Below the pieces are notes generated by a model that made no database searches, was not told the origin of the DNA, and saw nothing but the letters and a program-made list of their open reading frames with translations. A program made the position numbers and the translations under genes. Positions 6,742 through 12,087 of a stretch of DNA of 12,087 nt are shown here, piece by piece. The DNA comes from Chlamydiota bacterium (lineage in GTDB: Bacteria > Chlamydiota > Chlamydiia > Chlamydiales > VGMA01). The stretch covers positions 1 to 12,087 of the forward strand of contig VGMA01000040.1 in the NCBI GenBank assembly GCA_016866575.1. Reading direction: 5' to 3'. The first letter of the stretch is position 1, and every line of letters starts with the position of its first letter.

Positions 6742-7230
6742 ATGGTAGCAATTGAAGGTTTCTCCCAAGCGCAAAACGCCGTAGTATCTATCCATAAATT
6801 CCGTGAAACGATCAACCATATTTTAGATCTTCTTAGAGAGCTCGATCATTCACTAAGAGATTTTGAAAAATCCTATTTAAAAGATGAATATGAAGGCCTT
6901 GCCGATAAATACAAACAGCAAGCTTACTGGCATATTGCCGGCATAGGTGCCGGGGCTTTGCAAATCGGCGGCGCTTTTCTTGCTGACTACAAAGGTGTAT
7001 TTGAAGGGATCAGCTCAGCAGCTACTCAATCTGTCGGAATAGGACAAAAGTTTTGCGATAGCAGCATCTCCTTGCAGCAAGGGAAAATAGAAGAGATCAA
7101 GAAAAAAATCGATGAAATCGATTCTGAAGATCGAGAAATCTACCAAGAAATCGACCAAATACTCAATATTACGAACAAAATCATCGATGAAGTAAGCAAG
7201 GCGATGAGCGGTTCGATAAACATGAGCTAG
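6742..7230 (+). CDS. Minor T3S translocator candidate, YopD/CopD-like (SctB)
   Basis: A 162-residue protein with one moderately hydrophobic, glycine-rich segment (about 61-81, AYWHIAGIGAGALQIGGAFL). Helical, coiled-coil-like parts flank it: 15-60 and a charged C-terminal coil from 110 (QQGKIEEIKKKIDEIDSEDR). This matches the general plan of the second translocator, which partners YopB-type proteins in the pore. It starts three bases after the SctE-like stop with GAGGA six bases upstream, so it belongs to the same operon. It is far smaller than YopD or CopD (over 300 residues), and I recognise no sequence motif, so the identity rests mainly on position and architecture; a different T3S-exported membrane-active protein remains possible. 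Confidence 0.6.
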   Translation: MVAIEGFSQAQNAVVSIHKFRETINHILDLLRELDHSLRDFEKSYLKDEYEGLADKYKQQAYWHIAGIGAGALQIGGAFLADYKGVFEGISSAATQSVGIGQKFCDSSISLQQGKIEEIKKKIDEIDSEDREIYQEIDQILNITNKIIDEVSKAMSGSINMS

Positions 7231-7280
7231 AAATTAAATAGGTCTATCGCTAGTATCCGGCCTAAGGGTCTATAGGTTGT

Positions 7281-8072
7281 ATGCTAGCGTTTTTTACAAA
7301 CAATTTTCCTTTTCTGATAGCACTAGGTGAATACATCACCTTGATAGGCTCTGTCACTTGGGTTACGTTGCGTAAACCCCCAGGTTGGGATCTCATCCGC
7401 GATCAGCTCTATGCAGTAGGCGTTCTCTCTTTATCTGTTGTTGCTTTAGCTGGCTTTTCAACTGGTTTGGTGCTAGCAGCGCAATCTTTTTATCAACTTC
7501 AAGATAAAGGACTTGCATCTGTTACCGGTCTAATGGTTGCAAAAGCTATGCTCACTGAACTTGGACCTCTTATTACTGGCTTCATGGTAACAGGACGTGT
7601 AGGCGCTGCTATGACTGCTGAACTTGGCACTATGCAAGTAACAGAGCAAGTTGATGCCTTAAGATCGATGTGTATTGACCCTTACCGCTACTTAGTCGCT
7701 CCTCGCTTTATTGCCGGAACAGTGATGTTTCCCCTGCTTTCTGTTTTTTGTATTGTAATGGGTATTTTTGGAGGTTATGTAATCTCTGTCTATTTTTTCC
7801 AAATGGCTCCTACGACCTATTTTGATCCAATCCCTACCTATGTGGAATTATTTGATTTCTATATAGGATTTACAAAATCCTTTATTTTTGGAGTTTTGAT
7901 TTCCACAATTTGCTGCTATAAAGGGATTACAACAACAGGTGGAGCTAAAGGGGTCGGTACATCTACAACATCTGCGGTAGTGATCTGTTACATCTCCATC
8001 CTTTTTTCTAATTTCGTTCTCACCCTCGGTCTAAACATGCTTCGTGATCAATGGAATAGGTGGATGTCATGA
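7281..8072 (+). CDS. mlaE: MlaE-type lipid ABC transporter permease
   Basis: A 263-residue inner-membrane permease of the MlaE/YrbE family, which together with an ATPase and an MCE protein moves phospholipids between the inner and outer membranes. Several membrane helices are visible (about 52-70, 140-170, 195-215, 230-252). The strongly conserved cytoplasmic-side motif is present around residues 95-125: ELGPLITGFMVTGRVGAAMTAELGTM, followed by EQVDALRSMCIDPYRYLVAPR. A modest AGG sits upstream of ATG 7281. It begins 50 bases after the T3S block with no terminator between, and its stop overlaps the mlaF start. Assignment is firm at family level; whether the substrate is phospholipid, as in E. 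coli, is inferred. Confidence 0.93.
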   Translation: MLAFFTNNFPFLIALGEYITLIGSVTWVTLRKPPGWDLIRDQLYAVGVLSLSVVALAGFSTGLVLAAQSFYQLQDKGLASVTGLMVAKAMLTELGPLITGFMVTGRVGAAMTAELGTMQVTEQVDALRSMCIDPYRYLVAPRFIAGTVMFPLLSVFCIVMGIFGGYVISVYFFQMAPTTYFDPIPTYVELFDFYIGFTKSFIFGVLISTICCYKGITTTGGAKGVGTSTTSAVVICYISILFSNFVLTLGLNMLRDQWNRWMS

Positions 8073-8830
8073 TCAAAATCCGCAACTTATTCAAATCTTT
8101 TGGTTCTTTACAGGTTCTCAAAGGGATAAATCTCGATGTAGCAGCAGGAGAAACACTTGTTCTTGTTGGAGCTTCAGGCTCAGGGAAAAGTGTCTTTTTA
8201 AGGAGCGTTTTAGGCCTTTCACCCCCTGACAGCGGCAGTGTCATGATCGATGGGTTAGAGGTGACAAAACTTAGTGAAAAAGAAAAACTTTCCAAACTTT
8301 CCAACACAGGAATGCTTTTTCAAGCGTCAGCTCTTTTTGACTCCCTTACGATAGGGGAAAATGTCGGCATCTACTTAAAAGAGCATACAGATAAAAGTGA
8401 AGAAGAAATCAAAGAGCTCGTTCACGATGCACTCAAAAGAGTCGGTCTCAATGATGTTGAAGATAAGATGCCCTCTGAGCTATCTGGAGGGATGAAAAAA
8501 AGAGCTTCTCTAGCAAGACTTATCGTCTATAGACCCCAGTATCTTTTTTATGATGAGCCTACAACTGGGCTTGATCCAATGACAGGTTCGATGATCAATG
8601 AATTGATAGTGCAAATCCAAAACGATTTAAAAGCGACAAGTATCGTTGTTACTCACGATCCTACGACAACTCTTTATGTCTCAGACAAAATAGCCCTTAT
8701 AGAAAATGGGCAAATATTGTATGTCGAAGAAACAGACAAATTTATGCAAATCAGCCATCCTACCGTTGATTTCTTTAATAAAATCACAGGGCATGATTAC
8801 AAAAATATGATGAGGAAAAAGAATGGTTAA
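8069..8830 (+). CDS. mlaF: MlaF-type lipid ABC transporter ATPase
   Basis: A 253-residue ABC ATPase that powers the MlaE permease. All catalytic motifs are intact: Walker A GASGSGKS (34-41), Q-loop Q85, signature LSGGMKKR (138-145), Walker B LFYDEP (159-164) with catalytic E163, D-loop GLDP, and switch histidine H196. GMKKRASLARL after the signature is typical of MlaF-like rather than sugar or amino-acid ATPases. I choose ATG 8069, which overlaps the mlaE stop (ATGA) and has GGTGG five bases upstream; a GTG at 8060 would add only three residues. The 3' end overlaps mlaD by eight bases, so the three subunits are translationally linked. Confidence 0.95.
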   Translation: MIKIRNLFKSFGSLQVLKGINLDVAAGETLVLVGASGSGKSVFLRSVLGLSPPDSGSVMIDGLEVTKLSEKEKLSKLSNTGMLFQASALFDSLTIGENVGIYLKEHTDKSEEEIKELVHDALKRVGLNDVEDKMPSELSGGMKKRASLARLIVYRPQYLFYDEPTTGLDPMTGSMINELIVQIQNDLKATSIVVTHDPTTTLYVSDKIALIENGQILYVEETDKFMQISHPTVDFFNKITGHDYKNMMRKKNG

Positions 8831-10004
8831 TCAGATCAAAAACATGTTAATCGGGCTATTTGTCGTTACAGCATGCTCGCTGATTGTAGGCATTATCTTC
8901 TTCATCAGACCAGGAATCGGAAATGGTGAACAAATCATTAAAGTCCATTTTGTAGATATCAATGGCATCAATATAGGCACAAGAGTTTTACTAGCAGGAC
9001 GCCCTATTGGTGAAGTACACTCTATTGAACAGATTCCTCAAGCTAGAGAAAATCGGCAAAATAGTTTTGGGCAAGTCTACTTTTATTTAGTCACATTACA
9101 TATCGACTCCCATGTCACCATCTTTACTACAGATAAAATCACCATATCCACCTCAGGCCTTTTAGGAGAAAAGCAAGTCGATATTATTCCTCAACCTCTT
9201 GCCAAAACTGCAAAACCTATAGTAGTTAGCTCATCAACACCTGTCTATGCAGAATCAGGAGATCTCTTGACAAGCGCATTCAATGAACTTGCCAATCTAT
9301 CGAGTAAAGTAGAAGAAACACTCGATAAAGTCATCGTTTGGATTGATGAATATGGCGACACATTAGGCTCTTCGATACGCTCTTTTGGCGATGCATCTAA
9401 TGAAATTTCAATCGCTGTGAAAAGTGTTAATGACACGAAAATTATCGAACAGATCCACACAACTATTGACACCGTTAACCAAGCAGTTGAAAATAGCAAT
9501 TTCATCATTCAAGAGCTTGTAGATACCAATTTTGCAGGCAACTTGTCCAATACTATGGCCAATTTGTCTGATATATCATCTTCTATCAACCAAGGAAAAG
9601 GTACAATAGGCCGCTTAGTTGATGATGACAATCTCTACATTCAAGTCTCAGCTGCAATGAGTAAAATCAATCGATTGATGGACGATATCAATAACTACGG
9701 CATTTTGTTTTCCTACAATAAAACCTGGCAGCGTTCAAGAGAAGAAAGGCTGGCTGCATACTCTAAACTAAACAATCCCGAAGCATTTAGATACTACATC
9801 GATCAAGAATCAAAGTCGATTAACGCTTGTTTGAGTAGAATTACAGATCTAGCAAGAAGAGCAGAAATCACTGATAACCAAGAAAGCTTTATAGACAATC
9901 CAGATCTTTGGAAAAATCTGCAAGCCCTTAAAGAAGAACTTAGCAGCTTGCAAAACAATGTTAACTACTACATAGAAGAACTCAATAACCAAATAGAGAA
10001 ATAA
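8823..10004 (+). CDS. MCE-domain (MlaD-like) lipid-binding protein with long helical tail
   Basis: A 393-residue periplasmic protein anchored by one N-terminal membrane helix (about 7-29). The MCE domain (about 38-124) is recognised by VHFVDINGINIGTRVLLAGRPIGEV and the closing SGLLGEKQVDIIP strand. MCE proteins form hexameric rings through which lipid passes from or to MlaE. Unlike E. coli MlaD (about 183 residues), this one has a roughly 240-residue helical C-terminus, including GTIGRLVDDDNLY (260-272), a motif found in many long MCE proteins, and two later charged coils. Such tails can form a tube spanning the periplasm. Its stop overlaps the next ATG by one base (TAATG). MlaC and MlaB are not encoded nearby, so the long tail may replace a soluble shuttle; this is inference. 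Confidence 0.88.
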   Translation: MVNQIKNMLIGLFVVTACSLIVGIIFFIRPGIGNGEQIIKVHFVDINGINIGTRVLLAGRPIGEVHSIEQIPQARENRQNSFGQVYFYLVTLHIDSHVTIFTTDKITISTSGLLGEKQVDIIPQPLAKTAKPIVVSSSTPVYAESGDLLTSAFNELANLSSKVEETLDKVIVWIDEYGDTLGSSIRSFGDASNEISIAVKSVNDTKIIEQIHTTIDTVNQAVENSNFIIQELVDTNFAGNLSNTMANLSDISSSINQGKGTIGRLVDDDNLYIQVSAAMSKINRLMDDINNYGILFSYNKTWQRSREERLAAYSKLNNPEAFRYYIDQESKSINACLSRITDLARRAEITDNQESFIDNPDLWKNLQALKEELSSLQNNVNYYIEELNNQIEK

Positions 10005-10573
10005 TGAACCACCCATCCCATCTTCTTAGCTCTGGAACGCTCCTTGTAGCAACACCAGCTCATACTGATCCAATCTATAAAAGAGCCGTTATTTTGCTTT
10101 GCGAGCACTCTGTTGCTGCAGGATCTTTTGGTCTTATGATCAATAAATCGATCTCAGTAGAACTGCCCGAAGAGAATAATCAACTCCCAGACCTCAGCCA
10201 CCCTAAAATTACAACCCTCTGCGGCGGAAAAATGCAGCCGGGGCAAATGATGATTTTGCATACATCTCTTAACCATCCCATACAGACATTAAAAGTGATC
10301 GACCAAGTCTATTTAGGTGGAGATATTCAATTTTTACAAGATTGCTTAGATGATGAAAGTTGCAAGAAAATCTATTTATGCTTCGGTTACATCGGCTGGC
10401 TAGCTACAGAGTTAGAAAAAGAGATTATGCAAGGAAAATGGATTGCTTATCCAGGAACCAAAGAGCTCATTTTTGATACACCTAGAGATCTACTCTGGCA
10501 AACCGTTTTAGAAAAAATGGGAGGAAAATATTCTTCAATGGCATCCATACCTGACGATCTTTCTTTAAATTAA
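10004..10573 (+). CDS. yqgE: YqgE/AlgH (UPF0301) family protein
   Basis: A 189-residue cytosolic protein of the YqgE/AlgH family, whose biochemical role is not settled despite links to alginate regulation in Pseudomonas. Recognisable blocks: SGTLLVATPAHTDPIYKRAV (10-29), the LLCEHSVAAGSFGLMINK stretch (31-48), YLGGDIQFLQ (103-112), and CFGYIGWLATELEKEIMQGKW (126-146), the most diagnostic motif. The length fits the family. The ATG overlaps the last base of the mlaD-like stop, so it is the fourth gene of the transporter operon, although a direct role in lipid transport is not known. The first clear terminator lies 113 bases downstream. Confidence 0.9.
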   Translation: MNHPSHLLSSGTLLVATPAHTDPIYKRAVILLCEHSVAAGSFGLMINKSISVELPEENNQLPDLSHPKITTLCGGKMQPGQMMILHTSLNHPIQTLKVIDQVYLGGDIQFLQDCLDDESCKKIYLCFGYIGWLATELEKEIMQGKWIAYPGTKELIFDTPRDLLWQTVLEKMGGKYSSMASIPDDLSLN

Positions 10574-10686
10574 ACTTTACAAAAAAAATACTTTCCATTA
10601 ACTTAACAATATCTTAATTCAATAACTTCTTTTGAAAAGCCCTTTTCTCTTAAGAAGTGATAGATTACCAATCCTTGTCCAAAGGG
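10574..10686. other. Intergenic stretch with possible RNA structure
   Basis: This stretch of 113 bases between yqgE and the terminator holds no reading frame worth calling. CCCTTT (10640-10645) can pair with AAAGGG (10681-10686), directly abutting the terminator stem, and GATT-ACC-AATC (10663-10673) could form a small inner hairpin. The nearby CTTTTGAAAAG adds another short foldback. It may be a structured 3' untranslated region or a small RNA. I found no convincing promoter, so a separate RNA gene is only a possibility. Confidence 0.25.
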
Positions 10687-10722
10687 AGCCCGAGGTCATT
10701 TCTTCGGGCTTTTTATTTTTTT
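10687..10722 (+). terminator. Rho-independent terminator after yqgE
   Basis: A seven-base-pair stem (AGCCCGA at 10687-10693 with TCGGGCT at 10704-10710) encloses a ten-base loop and is followed by TTTTTATTTTTTT. It would end plus-strand transcripts from the mla/yqgE and possibly the T3S block. The T-tract overlaps the stop codon and last codons of the convergent minus-strand gene. On the minus strand no T-run follows the hairpin, so it does not serve that gene. Confidence 0.8.
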
Positions 10723-12087
10723 ACATCCAATCGATCAAAAAACTTTTCTGAAAAAAGCGGATTGAAAGCGGAAACGATGCTCTCTTTTTTTCCTTCAAGC
10801 CCTCCCATCACTACGCTAAGCATACTGATAGTTCTTGAAAATCTCTGGATGTCTACTACACGCTCACGAATCAAAAGAGCCGGTGTAAAGAACATCGTAC
10901 GTAAAAAATCTTTATCCTCTTGAGTCCACTGATTTTGTTTGCTCATCATTTTGATAAAGGCGTAAAAGCCTCCGCTTTGCACCGAGCTTACATCCGCTCC
11001 ATCTTTGCAAACAAAACCTACCCAATTCGGGCTAATTTGATCGATCATTTTCAACATGAAAAACTGGTAAAAGATTTCGATAAAATCTAGGCGGTTTTTT
11101 CTTGATAAAAGCTGTTTATTGCCAAAAAAGTGCTCGTGGATCAAATTTATGCAGCTATTAGCAAAAGAGTTTAAATCCCGTTTTTCAACGCCATTTGGAA
11201 AGATAAATCCACATTCTGATCCACTAGAAACCTGCTCTAAAAGAACATCTTTAAAATCCTTTGCATCATTATTTGTTACATAAATATCTGATTGTAAATA
11301 ATACGCAGTGTTTTTTGGCAGGTTTGTATATTGCATGTAATGCTGAAACTCTGCATCCATTTTGATATCTTCTAATACTTTGCAACGGGCAAATTCTTGC
11401 CAAGATGTTCGATCTTGCAAATTGATCATCAAGATCTTTTCATCTTGACGCCTGTCTGCTAAGTGACGTAAGGTGGCTTTAAATTCCTCTAATAAATCTG
11501 CTTTATCGATAAAGTACTGTTTCGTTGGGCAAGGAAAGCGTAAACAACCAGCCTCTTCTTGCTTATAGTGCATATGGTAGAGCAAACTAGGCCTACTTTG
11601 ATCTAAGTAAGGATCAAATGCCAAGTTCTCTTCTTGATCTTTCAAAATATCAAGTACTTTGAATAGCGGACCGCTAGGAAAATGCTTCAATTCTGTGTAT
11701 AAAGCCTCATGCTCTTCAATCAACTCATTCCAGAATGAAAGTGGATTGAGGTGACTGTCTTGAGCACCGGCTTTAGGTGTATGCTCCATGATTCTAGCAA
11801 ATAGCTCATAGCTGCTACTGTATTCTATTTGATGGATTAAATAGTGAAAGCACAGCGAGTGGATCATGGTCGATGTAGCGTGTAAAAAATGATCGGGATC
11901 ATCAGGAGGATTGTCAATCAGAGATTTATAGTCGACATGCTCCACAATTTCTCTAAGATATGTCTGAAAATCTATAAAGTAACTTTGGCAATTTTTACCT
12001 GAAGAATTGGCGATCAAATGCCTTGCATTAGATGCTAAAAGAAGTGACATCAAAACCTTATGCATGTCACGAACCAAAAGACCATCA
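10713..12087 (-). CDS. Large unknown protein, C-terminal 457 residues (runs off right edge)
   Basis: The minus-strand frame is open at the right edge (reading D-G-L-L-V-R-D-M-H-K-V...) and ends at TAA 10715-10713, so the true start lies outside; TTG 12077 and ATG 12065 are internal candidates only. The protein is soluble-looking and rich in His, Phe and Leu, with no membrane helix. Two blocks stand out: LMINLQDRTSWQEFARC (about 120 residues before the second) and NWVGFVCKDGADVSSVQSGG, whose cysteine codon is at 11009-11007. The second looks like a degenerate C-x5-R phosphatase P-loop of the CKD..DR kind, with Val in place of the expected Arg. That resemblance is weak and I do not assign a function. 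No terminator is visible for it on its own strand. Confidence 0.75.
   Translation of the reverse strand, partial: DGLLVRDMHKVLMSLLLASNARHLIANSSGKNCQSYFIDFQTYLREIVEHVDYKSLIDNPPDDPDHFLHATSTMIHSLCFHYLIHQIEYSSSYELFARIMEHTPKAGAQDSHLNPLSFWNELIEEHEALYTELKHFPSGPLFKVLDILKDQEENLAFDPYLDQSRPSLLYHMHYKQEEAGCLRFPCPTKQYFIDKADLLEEFKATLRHLADRRQDEKILMINLQDRTSWQEFARCKVLEDIKMDAEFQHYMQYTNLPKNTAYYLQSDIYVTNNDAKDFKDVLLEQVSSGSECGFIFPNGVEKRDLNSFANSCINLIHEHFFGNKQLLSRKNRLDFIEIFYQFFMLKMIDQISPNWVGFVCKDGADVSSVQSGGFYAFIKMMSKQNQWTQEDKDFLRTMFFTPALLIRERVVDIQRFSRTISMLSVVMGGLEGKKESIVSAFNPLFSEKFFDRLDVKK

Noticed and set aside
6558..6815. An 85-codon minus-strand frame spanning the junction of the two translocator genes
   Set aside because: It is antisense to two coupled genes and encodes a Cys/Ile-rich sequence typical of a spurious frame.
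7241..7273. Direct repeat GGTCTAT in the 50-base gap before mlaE
   Set aside because: Seven bases repeated once in a short region is easily chance, and no operator or attachment-site context is visible.
9245..9508. An 87-codon open frame on the minus strand inside the MCE gene
   Set aside because: Antisense to a conserved coding region with no promoter, ribosome site or recognisable protein.
10657..10923. An 88-codon plus-strand frame downstream of yqgE
   Set aside because: It runs through the terminator hairpin and then antisense to the right-edge gene; translation is implausible.

Overview
This window looks like chromosomal DNA of a member of the Chlamydiota outside the classical Chlamydia genus (Parachlamydia/Simkania/Rhabdochlamydia-like). 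The call rests on gene content. There is a compact type III secretion (T3S) translocator operon (helical protein, SycD/LcrH chaperone, two membrane-active proteins) whose order recalls the chlamydial LcrH-CopB-CopD loci. There is also a TMEM14-family membrane protein, a FloA/NfeD pair, an MlaE-MlaF-MlaD transporter and several helical proteins of unknown function. The DNA is AT-rich and densely packed. I see no tRNA, rRNA, CRISPR array or insertion sequence.

Layout: (1) 1-583, minus strand: the first 194 residues of an unknown helical protein that continues past the left edge, with a good promoter at 617-645. (2) 718-1436, plus strand: a small unknown protein followed by a TMEM14-like four-helix membrane protein. 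This pair runs tail-to-tail into (3), a minus-strand block at 4812-1414 read right to left: hemL, short nfeD, floA, a coupled 60-residue basic protein, then a 258-residue putative membrane protein that appears to have its own promoter. (4) 4896-7230, plus strand: the four-gene T3S translocator operon, divergent from hemL across 83 bases. (5) 7281-10573, plus strand: mlaE-mlaF-mlaD plus yqgE, all overlapping by 1 to 8 bases and starting only 50 bases after the T3S block. The first clear plus-strand terminator is at 10687-10722, so blocks 4 and 5 may share transcripts. (6) 10713-12087, minus strand: the C-terminal part of a large unknown protein that continues past the right edge.

How the genes fit together: most identifiable genes concern the cell envelope or host interface. 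The T3S translocators would form a pore in the host membrane and are kept soluble by the chaperone. MlaEFD-type proteins move lipids across the envelope. FloA/NfeD organise membrane domains. HemL feeds tetrapyrrole synthesis. The most notable points are a HemL lacking the stretch that normally forms the active-site gate, unusually small translocators, and a right-edge protein with a degenerate phosphatase-like CKDGAD motif. The last is a weak suggestion. I found no clear candidate for a wholly new system; the uncharacterised genes tied to T3S and FloA are the best leads.
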